Below, one piece after another: positions 42,293 to 50,561 of a stretch of 64,000 bases of DNA (positions within the stretch are counted from its first letter, which is position 1; every line of letters begins with the position of its first letter). Under the pieces are notes generated by a model that saw nothing but the letters and a program-made list of their open reading frames with translations, did no database searches and was not told the origin of the DNA. Source of the DNA: Thermanaerothrix daxensis (lineage in GTDB: Bacteria > Chloroflexota > Anaerolineae > Anaerolineales > Anaerolineaceae). Both the position numbers and the translations under genes were made by a program. The stretch spans positions 1 through 64,000 of the forward strand of contig NZ_LGKO01000003.1 of the NCBI RefSeq assembly GCF_001306145.1. The letters run 5' to 3'.

Positions 42293-42739
42293 CTAGAGTC
42301 CGCCCTGGCCGCCCTCTTTGAGGCGGTCTTCCAGCGTGCTGATGATCCGGCGCTGGCGGCTGATGATATCTTTGACCACATCTCCGATGGAGATGATGCC
42401 CAGCAGGCGCTCTCCCTCCATGACCGGCAGATAGCGCGTGCGTTTATAGGTCATCAATTCCATGCATTCTTCCACCGTCTGATCGGGATGCACCGGGTAG
42501 AGCTCGGTGGTCATGATCTCACGCACCAGCGTGTCTTTGGAGGCTTTGCCATGCAGAATCACCTTGCGCGCGTAATCACGCTCAGAAATGATGCCGACCA
42601 GGCGATCACCCTCCATGACGGCCAGAGCGCCCACATCCTTGTTTGCCATCATGCGCAGGGCCTCATAGACGGTTGCATCCGGGCCGATGGACCACACGTA
42701 ATCCCCTTTGACTTGAAGAATATGCCGCACTGTGTTCAT
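42293..42739 (-). CDS. CBS-domain pair protein (third paralogue)
   Basis: A 148-residue protein with two CBS domains (VYEALRMMANKDVGALAVMEGDRLVGIISERDYARK and TVEECMELMTYKRTRYLPVMEGERLLGIISIGDVVK) and a Gly-rich C-terminal tail. It is homologous to the tandem CBS genes at 19.1-20.0 kb. CAGGAGG at 9 bases fixes ATG 42739. It is apparently monocistronic with a promoter at 42972-43000. Confidence 0.9.
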   Translation of the reverse strand: MNTVRHILQVKGDYVWSIGPDATVYEALRMMANKDVGALAVMEGDRLVGIISERDYARKVILHGKASKDTLVREIMTTELYPVHPDQTVEECMELMTYKRTRYLPVMEGERLLGIISIGDVVKDIISRQRRIISTLEDRLKEGGQGGL

Positions 42740-42971
42740 CAAGGTAGCCTCCTGGAATTGAGTGGGATGGTGAGAGACGAACGCACAAGAGGATATTTTT
42801 GAACCCAATACCCGCCGCTTTGGGCCGATTAACTCTGCGGCGGACCCGAACGCCATTAGGGTGTTGGCGCAGATTCCTGCGCTACTCTCATCATATCACA
42901 AAGCCGCCGTGACCGCATTGGCGATGGGTCCTGGGTTGCACCGCTTTGCAGGTTATTTCTTTTGTAGATAA

Positions 42972-43000
42972 ATCCTATCAAATTTACCCGTTCAAGTCAA
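42972..43000 (-). promoter_or_regulatory. Possible promoter of the third CBS gene
   Basis: Minus-strand -35 TTGACT (43000-42995) and -10 TAGGAT (42977-42972), spacing 17. It implies a leader of about 220 bases in which I see no other gene. The 42740-43095 interval holds only this and the inverted repeat at 43017-43071. Confidence 0.45.
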
Positions 43001-43016
43001 CCCCCAGACCCCAGGC

Positions 43017-43071
43017 AGCCCCTGCCGCTTGCGGCCCTGGAAGCAAAGAGCCCCCACCAGCGGCAGGGGCT
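43017..43071 (-). terminator. 12-bp inverted repeat after the surface-protein gene
   Basis: AGCCCCTGCCGC/GCGGCAGGGGCT with a 31-base loop, 24 bases beyond the surface-protein stop. There is no T-run, so the terminator role is uncertain. Confidence 0.5.
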
Positions 43072-43095
43072 CAAAAGGGCGTTATCCCAGAGGGG

Positions 43096-44049
43096 TTAGC
43101 GCCGGACTTCCACGCGCCGCGCCGCGCTCTGAGTGAGCAGACCCAGACCCAGCAGGGCCATTCCGAGGAAGGTCAGGAAAGACGCAATCGGCGGTGTGGA
43201 TTGGGTTTGGTCGGCGCCGGTCACCGGGATGAGCAGGCCGGGTTGCCCGCTCGAAGGCGCAGGAGGCGGCGGTAAGGTGGGAGCGACGGAGGGTTGTGGA
43301 GTAGCCGTGGGATCCTGGCCCGTGGGCGGGACGATGGCCGTCTCGGTGCTTACAGGGGGTTCCTCGGTGATCACCGGCGTCTCAGTGGTAGGCACCACCG
43401 TCTCTGAAGGGGCGGGGGTGGAGGTATCTCCCGGTGGCAACACAGTGGCTTCGGTGGGGGTCGTCGGAACAGGTGTCTCGGTTGTCGGCTCGGGCGCCTC
43501 GGTCGTGGGTGAGGGCGTCACCGTCGTCGGCTCGGGCGTCTCGGTCGTGGGTGGGGGCGTCACCGTCGTCGGCTCGGGCGTCACCGTTGTGGGTGAGGGC
43601 GATGCCTGGGTCGGAGGGGTGCAGTAGGTGCCGGCATAACTCCCCGGATTGTGCAGAGTCACGGTCTGGCCGTTGACGCTGACCGAGGCCGCTGTCACAT
43701 TGTAATAACCGGGCGCCCGATAACTGTAATAATGCCACACATTACCGTTTCGAGACCCCGGCGACACGGTGACCGTATGAGTGGACGTGCCATCGTTGTA
43801 CGTAAAGGTCAAATTGCCAGGAGTTACCCCCTTCGGAACGTTTAACAACACAAAGTGGATCTCCACCCGTCCGTCCACGCATTTGATGTGGGAAAGGTTG
43901 AGTTGAAGATCCTGATCTTTTTGTGGCCCCTGGGCACCGACGGGGGTTGCCAGCAGGCTGAGCCCCAGCCCGGCCAACAGGGCCACCACTCCGAAGAAAT
44001 AAAGGATACGGGAGAGGAGACGATAAGGTAAAACTGGTTGTTGGTTCAT
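43096..44049 (-). CDS. Secreted surface protein with Thr/Pro repeats and IPVTG-type C-terminal anchor
   Basis: About 317 residues: a signal peptide (cleavage likely after ATPVGAQ), a compact N-terminal domain of about 125 residues with two Cys, a long Thr/Pro/Glu repeat region built of TTVTPEP/TTETPEP units, then LLIPVTGADQ, a hydrophobic helix and RRVEVRR. The tail has the layout of a cell-surface sorting signal (motif, helix, basic tail), with IPVTG in place of LPxTG. No sortase is in the window. ATG 44049 gives a proper signal peptide; an in-frame start 36 codons upstream does not. It is preceded by a 390-base structured leader. Confidence 0.8.
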   Translation of the reverse strand: MNQQPVLPYRLLSRILYFFGVVALLAGLGLSLLATPVGAQGPQKDQDLQLNLSHIKCVDGRVEIHFVLLNVPKGVTPGNLTFTYNDGTSTHTVTVSPGSRNGNVWHYYSYRAPGYYNVTAASVSVNGQTVTLHNPGSYAGTYCTPPTQASPSPTTVTPEPTTVTPPPTTETPEPTTVTPSPTTEAPEPTTETPVPTTPTEATVLPPGDTSTPAPSETVVPTTETPVITEEPPVSTETAIVPPTGQDPTATPQPSVAPTLPPPPAPSSGQPGLLIPVTGADQTQSTPPIASFLTFLGMALLGLGLLTQSAARRVEVRR

Positions 44050-44159
44050 AGCGAAACCCTTTCTAAGGCAGTAGATAAAGCCGTTGCCGTGGAACTCCCC
44101 ACACCCGGCACAACATGCTCCACGCCGCTTGGCGCAGAGGCCCCGCCGGGGTAACAACT

Positions 44160-44430
44160 GGCCGGTTTCGCTATTGGCTCGGCGCAGGCCCTCTCGGCAA
44201 CAAACCGATAAGCGACCAAAAAACAGACCTGCGCGTCATCGCCGCCAATTGAAGATCATCTCCTTGCACGGCGGAAAAAACACAAACCGGCCTTGGATGG
44301 TAAGGCCGGTTTCGTCACTGGCTCCCCGGGGGGGTGGCCCAGACCTTTCGGGGTCTGGGCGGGCGACCATCACGCACCGCACCCGGCTCAACGCCGCCTG
44401 CAAGGAAGAACATCCACAACAGTGATTAGA
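44160..44430 (-). promoter_or_regulatory. Structured leader with two similar motifs, candidate riboswitch or attenuator
   Basis: Read on the minus strand, GAGCCAGTGACGAAACCGGCC (44324-44304) recurs as a close copy (44180-44160), with 18 of 21 bases identical and 144 bases between them. Each copy is preceded by GGTCGC and a hairpin; the first has a perfect 9-bp stem with a CCGAAA loop (44360-44337). The end of the first motif is the 5' arm of an intrinsic terminator. I could not match it to a known riboswitch class. Confidence 0.55.
44275..44312 (-). terminator. Intrinsic terminator inside the surface-protein leader
   Basis: A perfect 11-bp stem AAACCGGCCTT/AAGGCCGGTTT with a 7-base loop, then GTGTTTTTT. 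It lies between the promoter at 44444-44471 and the surface-protein start at 44049, so expression needs read-through. Confidence 0.85.
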
Positions 44431-44443
44431 CTTTTGTAATTTC

Positions 44444-44471
44444 ATTATAACGGCAAGCCACGAAAAGTCAA
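44444..44471 (-). promoter_or_regulatory. Promoter of the surface-protein leader
   Basis: Minus-strand -35 TTGACT (44471-44466) and perfect -10 TATAAT (44449-44444), spacing 16. Confidence 0.8.
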
Positions 44472-44524
44472 GAGGGCCGGTTAGATTCTTGGTATTTTAT
44501 AAGTTTTTTAGAAAAAGGAGTAAC

Positions 44525-45091
44525 TCACGGCCCCCCTACATTAACGACGCCTAAAGACTGCTTCTTCCCCTCTTGCACGTTTATTATCAAAGGAGGCGAA
44601 TTAACTTCCGGAGATTGCAGCGCCACCAGCCAATCATAATAAGCCTCTACTACCAGAATGTAATTTCCTGGGGGCAAATTATTGATGGAAAACCGTCCTT
44701 CTTCATCAGAACGCGAGACGATATCTCCCTTTTCTGGTTCAGGTCCGACGAATATGCGGGGAAAATCCCCACCAGTAATAGGTTTTAAATAAAAGAGGGT
44801 GTCCTTTAATACCATGTGGCTGGTAAAAGAAACCAGAACCCCGCTAATTGACCCTTTTCCGGGAAGTGGGTCTGGCGCAGTACCCGATAGAGCCGGGCTA
44901 ACCGTCTCGGTGGTTATTGAGGCGTTGCCCGGAACCGGATAGGTTGTTAAATTACCCAATTTTTCTGGTACAGGATAGTCCCCCAAGACCTCTGTAGGAA
45001 CGCTGGTGGTAACCGGAGAAGATACCGAATTGCATGAATTGAAAAACAAAAGAATCAGCAATGCAAGCAAAACCCGAAACTCTTTTTTCAT
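44525..45091 (-). CDS. Lipoprotein with a carboxypeptidase-regulatory-like beta domain
   Basis: A 188-residue protein with a lipoprotein signal (Cys 20 in LLFFNSC), a Thr/Pro-rich linker, and a C-terminal domain whose pattern GSISGVLVSF...SDEEGRFSINNLPPGNYILVVEAY is that of CarboxypepD_reg/Cna-B-type beta sandwiches, usually spacer or adhesion domains. GC content drops here compared with the genes at 20-44 kb. The function is otherwise unknown. Confidence 0.7.
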   Translation of the reverse strand: MKKEFRVLLALLILLFFNSCNSVSSPVTTSVPTEVLGDYPVPEKLGNLTTYPVPGNASITTETVSPALSGTAPDPLPGKGSISGVLVSFTSHMVLKDTLFYLKPITGGDFPRIFVGPEPEKGDIVSRSDEEGRFSINNLPPGNYILVVEAYYDWLVALQSPEVNSPPLIINVQEGKKQSLGVVNVGGP

Positions 45092-45210
45092 AACAGCCCA
45101 CTTTCTTTTTTACAACCCTCTCAACCCAATGCCTTATTTAAGGTATCTGGGTTGATATTACTCAACCCAGATACTCTATCCCACAAAGAGCTCTAAGGAA
45201 AACGCGTCAT

Positions 45211-46668
45211 TTAGGGTAACGTAAAGGCATCATGAGCCATAAGTTTATCTCCAATAGGTGGATCTTGATAGTTGGTTAGCTGGACAAAACCAACAATTGG
45301 GCGGCCAGGTTGCCCATCATCTGGCTCAACCACCAAAGTACCATACCACCCATCTGGGATCTCCGACACTTCGCTAAAACGAAGGTTTTGTATCAAATTT
45401 CCCCCTGCAGGAATCGTTCTACGGAGCACAATGGGCGTTTGGCTGCCCGGGTAGGTAGGTGAGGGAGTATAGGTCAACTTCACCCTTGCCTCATTGAGGG
45501 GATCAAGATTCTGAATGGTGGCCACCGTGGAGAATCCATTAGGCTGACGCTTGGACATAAGGGGAATGACCACCTTGGTATCCCTGCTGTCCGTTCGGAA
45601 CGCCTCATAAGCTGCTACCCCTTCGGTGATATTAGGGCGACGCATCTGGGCAATAACCACTACATTCTTGGGAGAAATTACCCGACAAGCCCCCGACCAA
45701 TTACCCGGAATATTCAGGTCTTGAACCGGATTGAAGTAATAAGCAGCTCCATCGGTAACCTGTTCTGAATTTGAAATCGAAAAACTTGCTGGGGTTGAAA
45801 TCGAAGATTTGCAATCCATTCTAATCTCCCCCACCCCTATAGTTGAGCCGCTCACGTTTTGAATAGATACCGTCACACTAAGCCCATTAGCGAGGCGGGA
45901 GGCGAACAATGGAACAGCCCACTCCGTGTAGGCCAACTCCTGAGGGAAGGCGCTGAAAGTTAAAAGCCCATTCGCTCCAGCAAACCGATTAGAAACCGCT
46001 ACTGCTTTTTTACCATCACGCACATTAATAACGGCGGTACCAGTCCATCCATTGGGAAGTCCACTCTCTTCTGTGGCATCCCAGTAATAACTGCTACCCT
46101 GCTTAATAATAATCCCTGACTTAGTGTAGTCCGAGTAGCCACTCTGAGCAACAAACTGAATATCAACCATGATATCCCCAGTTTGCTCTATGTTCTGTAT
46201 CACAATTTGAGAATTAACCGTCCCGCTGGCAGTGGCCCGGTTTTTAGACACTAACGGGACAAAAAGCCTAGAGCTCCCGCTCACAAAGCCACTATATGCT
46301 CCTGAAGTTGCGGTTTGATTTCGTGCTAATATCTGCACCACAGCCCCTAAAGGTTGGCTCGATTGAATAACGGCTGCCCCCCTTCCAGGGCTCATTGTAG
46401 TATCGAAGTATTGGGCAACAATTCTCTGGCCAAAGTTACCCGGAATAGTAAAACTGGTGCTATCGGGACTGGCCTGCCAGGTAGTACCGTCATCCTTGTA
46501 GTATTGTACATTCACAACAGCATTGTCTTTCCCCATATTTACCAAGGTATAGTTTGTAGAAAGGCTCTTAGGAGTAGCGGCGGATCGGGGAGCAGCAAGG
46601 ACAACCACTGAACTTATTAGCACTAAAATTAAAGCAACTGTCACGGCTCGTGCAAATAGACGTTTCAT
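45211..46668 (-). CDS. Secreted beta-rich repeat protein
   Basis: A 485-residue protein with a signal peptide ending near VVVLAAP. The mature part consists of about three or four related segments of some 120 residues, each with a PL.SKR..NG.ST...IQN core (FVPLVSKNR..., AVPLFASRLANGLSV..., VIPLMSKRQPNGFST...). This suggests tandem beta-sandwich domains, as in S-layer or adhesion proteins. I do not recognise a named family. GGAGG at 8 bases sets ATG 46668; a more distal in-frame start is less likely. It lies next to the exopolysaccharide genes and shares their lower GC. Confidence 0.7.
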   Translation of the reverse strand: MKRLFARAVTVALILVLISSVVVLAAPRSAATPKSLSTNYTLVNMGKDNAVVNVQYYKDDGTTWQASPDSTSFTIPGNFGQRIVAQYFDTTMSPGRGAAVIQSSQPLGAVVQILARNQTATSGAYSGFVSGSSRLFVPLVSKNRATASGTVNSQIVIQNIEQTGDIMVDIQFVAQSGYSDYTKSGIIIKQGSSYYWDATEESGLPNGWTGTAVINVRDGKKAVAVSNRFAGANGLLTFSAFPQELAYTEWAVPLFASRLANGLSVTVSIQNVSGSTIGVGEIRMDCKSSISTPASFSISNSEQVTDGAAYYFNPVQDLNIPGNWSGACRVISPKNVVVIAQMRRPNITEGVAAYEAFRTDSRDTKVVIPLMSKRQPNGFSTVATIQNLDPLNEARVKLTYTPSPTYPGSQTPIVLRRTIPAGGNLIQNLRFSEVSEIPDGWYGTLVVEPDDGQPGRPIVGFVQLTNYQDPPIGDKLMAHDAFTLP

Positions 46669-46862
46669 TCTGTTTTCCTCCAAATCGAAAGATCTATTCA
46701 TAAGTCTATATTTGTTCCCGAGTAAAATCAATAATACTTTCGGATTACCGGGTACAGGTAAAATAGATCTTCAAGAATCTTCGTAAGAAAAAACATTTAG
46801 CCTCCCGAAACCTACAGGAATATGCTAAATGCGGCTCTTAAAAGCATCCTCTTAGGTGAATC

Positions 46863-46892
46863 TTGACGCACTTTTTTTCTAAGGAGTATACT
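46863..46892 (+). promoter_or_regulatory. Promoter of the exopolysaccharide-type operon
   Basis: -35 TTGACG (46863-46868) and -10 TATACT (46887-46892), spacing 18. It lies 46 bases before the 47-residue gene. Confidence 0.65.
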
Positions 46893-46937
46893 ATCTTGCG
46901 CTTGCATCTTAAACCAACCTTTTTAGGAGACCATAAT

Positions 46938-47081
46938 ATGTACGTAGATCCGGGGACGGGAAGCGTTCTTTTGCAAATCATCCTGGGCGCCATTTTGGGC
47001 GGTGGGGTGGCTATTAAGTTGCTGTGGAAGAGAATCTCGGCTCTGTTTGGTAAAAAAGAACCTCATGACCCTCAGCCCTGA
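46938..47081 (+). CDS. 47-residue single-span membrane protein
   Basis: MYVDPGTGSVLLQIILGAILGGGVAI is followed by a basic tail with KLLWKRI. AGGAG sits 8 bases before ATG 46938. I recall similar small proteins starting with YVDPGTGS next to methyltransferase and sulfatase-like genes in polysaccharide loci, so it is likely real and co-functional. The downstream gene overlaps its end by 17 bases. Confidence 0.7.
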   Translation: MYVDPGTGSVLLQIILGAILGGGVAIKLLWKRISALFGKKEPHDPQP

Positions 47082-48480
47082 GCCTGGATCCGGCCAGGTA
47101 CAACACACGGCTTCTTTTCGTGACCCGAGCGGATATATTTTTCGTCGCAGGGGGCAATTGTTTCGCCAGATCAATGCCGTTTATCGCCGCGACTACGATC
47201 TCTTGATGGCTTCCGGGTTATATCAGCGGTTAGTAGAAAGAGGTTGGCTAATCCCCCATCAAGAAGTGCAAGAGGATCCTTTAGAGCCCTCTAGTTGTTA
47301 TCGGGTGATTCAGCCGGAAGAAATTCCTTTCATTTCCTATCCTTATGAATGGTGTTTCTCACAACTTAAAGATGCTGCCCTGCTTACCCTCTCCATTCAA
47401 CGGGAGGCCTTGCAGGCAGGTATGATGCTCAAGGATGCCAGCGCCTATAATATTCAGTTCCACAAAGGCAAGCCCATTCTTATCGACACGTTGAGTTTCA
47501 CCGCTTATGAAGAGGGTATGCCGTGGGTAGCATATCGGCAATTCTGCCAGCACTTTCTTGCCCCTCTGGCGTTGATGAGTCGGGTGGATTTGCGTTTGGG
47601 ACGGCTTCTGATGGTCCATATGGATGGTCTTCCCCTCGATCTGGCGAGTCGGCTTTTGCCAGGCTCCACCCGTTTCAATTTTGGTCTGCTAACCCACGTT
47701 CACCTGCACGCCCGCGCTCAGCAGGTGGCGTTTACCGCGACTCCGGCTCCCAACAACCCCCGTTATCCTGGCAAGCGTTTAAGCAAGGCAGGGTTAATAG
47801 GGTTGATCGAGAGCCTGGGGGCAACGGTGCGTGGCTTGAACGCACCCATTCGAAAAACAGGCTGGGTGGAGTATTATCACCATACCAATTACACGAACAC
47901 GACCTTTGAAAGCAAAAAGCGTTACGTTCAGGAAACAGTACAACGCCTGGCTCCCCGCCTCGTATGGGATCTGGGGGCCAATACGGGGGTCTTTAGCCGG
48001 GTGGCAGCGGGTTCCAGCAATGCATTGGTGATTTCAGCAGATTATGATCCCGAAGCGGTCGAAGTGAATTATCAGCAGGTCAAGCGAGAACACGATTCCT
48101 CTTTGCTTCCGTTAGTGATTGACCTCACCAATCCCTCACCTGCTATCGGATGGGACAATACCGAGCGCGAATCTTTTTACCAACGCGGCCCCGCTGATTT
48201 GGTGTTGGCTCTAGCCCTGGTGCACCATCTTGCGATTGGGAACAATGTACCATTGGAGCGCCTTGCGGCCACTTTTGCCCGATTAGGCAGGTATTTGCTG
48301 GTGGAATTCGTTCCCAAAGAGGATTCGCAAGTTCAGAAATTGCTTCAGTCTCGGGAAGATATTTTCCCCGATTACCATCTAGAGGGGTTTAAAAGAGCGT
48401 TTGCCCGTCATTTTCAGTTAGAAAAAGAGATGCCCATTGAAGGTAGCGCCCGTACGTTATTGCTTTATCGCAAGGTGTGA
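47065..48480 (+). CDS. Class I SAM-dependent methyltransferase, NoeA-like
   Basis: A 471-residue protein. The N-terminal half (about 1-290) contains FRDPSGYIFRRRGQLFRQIN and KDASAYNIQFHKGKPILIDTLSF, features of NoeA/NodU-type proteins with a kinase-like look. The C-terminal half has a SAM domain (WDLGANTGVFSRVAA, then DLVLALALVHHLAI). It probably methylates a sugar or lipid-linked glycan. Start ATG 47065 lies within the previous gene; the ribosome site is weak, which suggests coupling. Confidence 0.8.
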   Translation: MTLSPEPGSGQVQHTASFRDPSGYIFRRRGQLFRQINAVYRRDYDLLMASGLYQRLVERGWLIPHQEVQEDPLEPSSCYRVIQPEEIPFISYPYEWCFSQLKDAALLTLSIQREALQAGMMLKDASAYNIQFHKGKPILIDTLSFTAYEEGMPWVAYRQFCQHFLAPLALMSRVDLRLGRLLMVHMDGLPLDLASRLLPGSTRFNFGLLTHVHLHARAQQVAFTATPAPNNPRYPGKRLSKAGLIGLIESLGATVRGLNAPIRKTGWVEYYHHTNYTNTTFESKKRYVQETVQRLAPRLVWDLGANTGVFSRVAAGSSNALVISADYDPEAVEVNYQQVKREHDSSLLPLVIDLTNPSPAIGWDNTERESFYQRGPADLVLALALVHHLAIGNNVPLERLAATFARLGRYLLVEFVPKEDSQVQKLLQSREDIFPDYHLEGFKRAFARHFQLEKEMPIEGSARTLLLYRKV

Positions 48481-48486
48481 GAATCT

Positions 48487-50394
48487 ATGCTCAGAAAACT
48501 CTCCCCATTTTCATCTGAAGAGCCAGCATGGTCTGGCTTATTCCTGCTCACATTTACCGCTTCAATTGTGTACACCTTTTCGGAGTGGTTGTTTATCATC
48601 ACGAAACCCTCTTCGATCGCCATTTTGCCGCTTTTGCAAAAAGTGCGCATTTTTTTGTTGAGTCTTGGGGTCGTTAGTACGATTGGGTTTGCACTTCTGG
48701 CATTCATAGGGCTGCTCTGGCTTATTCTTAAGTGGAGATGGTTAAAACCCATCGCTACGCTTCTCCCCGCAGGAATTCTAAGTGGCACCACACTCCTGTT
48801 GGTGGATAACTTCACTTACACCCTCTTTCATTGGGGAATTGCCACCTCAAGCGGCTGGACCCGTGCGATGTATATGTTGGCTTTTCTGGGGATGCTGTAC
48901 GGGTGGACGCGTAAGGTAAATGCCTGGTTGATTTCGGAAGAAAAACGCCGGCATAATCATTACTTCCGATTCGCACCCATTGCGCTGACGGGTTTGGTGA
49001 TTCTTTTGCTGGCGCTGACATATGTGCCGCCCCATGCGGTACGTCCTCTCAACGCCAACCCGGATGCGCCGACAACCAAAAAGTTGCCCCATATTCTCCT
49101 CATCACAGCGGACGGTTTGAACGCCAATCATCTCTCAGTATACGGCTACCAGCGCGATACCACCCCAAATCTGCGTCAACTGGCCGAGCGATCTCTGGTA
49201 GCCGAGAATGCTTACTCAAACTGTGCTTATACGGCGGGGAGTGTTGTCTCCATATTGACCGGCAAGTATCCGACGACAACGCGGGTGATTTACCGTCCCG
49301 ATAAACTTAGGGATAAAGATGCTTTCGAACACCTGCCGTATATCCTGAAGAGTTATGGTTATTTCGGTGTTCAATACTCCTGGCCACACCACGTCGATGC
49401 ATATGCGCTCAATTTCCAATCCGGATTTGACATTGCCAATGGAGTGATCTTTGCGCAAAGCCCTGTGTTAACCAATCTTCAGAAATACTTGGATGAAGAT
49501 AGCGCAGACTATATGTATGAGATCCTCAACCGCATCGTTGATCGCCTGCGCCATATTTTCTTTCTCAAGGATATGACGGATTATCGCCTTCTTGTACCTA
49601 CCAACCCAGAAGTTTTTAGTCTGGAAGATCGAGACAAGCTAGAAAAGGCGATCGAAATATTGATTACCTCCGATAAACCAGTCTTTGCCCATATTCATTG
49701 GATGGGTACGCATGGGCCTAAATTTCATCCTGGGACCCAGATCTTTTCACAAGGGAAAAACATAAACGATCAAGAGGCATGGGATCCCGATTTCTACGAT
49801 GACGCAATTCTGGAATTCGACCAAGCGATGGGACGCCTACTTGATACTCTCGAAACCCATGGTTTGGCAGATCAAACTGTTTTGATAGTTGCTAGCGATC
49901 ACGGTCAGCAATGGAAAGCCACAACACGCCTACCGTGGATCATCCATTTTCCTCAAGACGCTTACCGGCGACGCATCCAGGACGAGGTACAAAGTCTGGA
50001 CATTGCTCCTACTTTACTGGATTACCTGGGTATTCCTCAACCCATGTGGATGGAGGGTGCCTCCGTCTTGCGTGTCGATCCCGGTCCTCGGCCTATTTTT
50101 AGCACTGGCATAGGTGATGAAGTGAAGGTGGACAGCAAGACTCGTCAACTGATACCCGAAACCATCAAGCCACCATTTTACAATATTGATTATATCTCAG
50201 TCGTCTCCTGCAATTGGTGGTACCGACTGAAGTTGAATTCTCGCGTTTGGGAGAGCGGTCAAATCGAGGACAGCACAGCAACCTGTACCCCCCTACCTCC
50301 TGAACAGGTATTTACTCTTATTGTTGAACACTTAAAAGAACGGGGTTTTGATACCTCTGGTCTTGGAAGTTTTGACGATATTCAACACCCCTGA
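48487..50394 (+). CDS. Membrane-bound sulfatase/phosphoglycerol-transferase-like hydrolase
   Basis: A 635-residue protein: five N-terminal helices (about 15-190) and a C-terminal alkaline-phosphatase-superfamily domain. Metal and nucleophile motifs are ILLITADGLNANHLSVYGY, CAYTAGSVVSILTGKYP and IVASDHGQQW. There is no CxPxR sulfatase signature, so the nucleophile is probably Thr or Ser, as in LtaS or EptA-type phospho-substituent transferases. It may add or remove a charged group on a surface glycan. It lies 6 bases after the methyltransferase gene. Confidence 0.82.
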   Translation: MLRKLSPFSSEEPAWSGLFLLTFTASIVYTFSEWLFIITKPSSIAILPLLQKVRIFLLSLGVVSTIGFALLAFIGLLWLILKWRWLKPIATLLPAGILSGTTLLLVDNFTYTLFHWGIATSSGWTRAMYMLAFLGMLYGWTRKVNAWLISEEKRRHNHYFRFAPIALTGLVILLLALTYVPPHAVRPLNANPDAPTTKKLPHILLITADGLNANHLSVYGYQRDTTPNLRQLAERSLVAENAYSNCAYTAGSVVSILTGKYPTTTRVIYRPDKLRDKDAFEHLPYILKSYGYFGVQYSWPHHVDAYALNFQSGFDIANGVIFAQSPVLTNLQKYLDEDSADYMYEILNRIVDRLRHIFFLKDMTDYRLLVPTNPEVFSLEDRDKLEKAIEILITSDKPVFAHIHWMGTHGPKFHPGTQIFSQGKNINDQEAWDPDFYDDAILEFDQAMGRLLDTLETHGLADQTVLIVASDHGQQWKATTRLPWIIHFPQDAYRRRIQDEVQSLDIAPTLLDYLGIPQPMWMEGASVLRVDPGPRPIFSTGIGDEVKVDSKTRQLIPETIKPPFYNIDYISVVSCNWWYRLKLNSRVWESGQIEDSTATCTPLPPEQVFTLIVEHLKERGFDTSGLGSFDDIQHP

Positions 50395-50561
50395 GTAGGG
50401 CATGCCTTCGAGGACTCTGAAGAATTGGGTGATATAACTGATTGACTGTCGGTCCGGGGTAGGTAAGACGGATTAGAAAGAGACCCCTTCCAAGAACCTT
50501 CGCCCTACAAACACTGGACTTAAAACCCTCGGAATTTCACTGTTATGAAAAGAGAGAAAAA

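Noticed and set aside
41961-42296. Open frames on both strands upstream of the HerA-like gene
   Set aside because: Arg/Pro/Gly-rich translations with no domain and no ribosome site; typical shadows in GC-rich DNA.
43480-43620. Tandem short repeats that might be a CRISPR or intergenic repeat array
   Set aside because: They are in-frame codon repeats of the Thr/Pro linker in the surface protein, without spacers.
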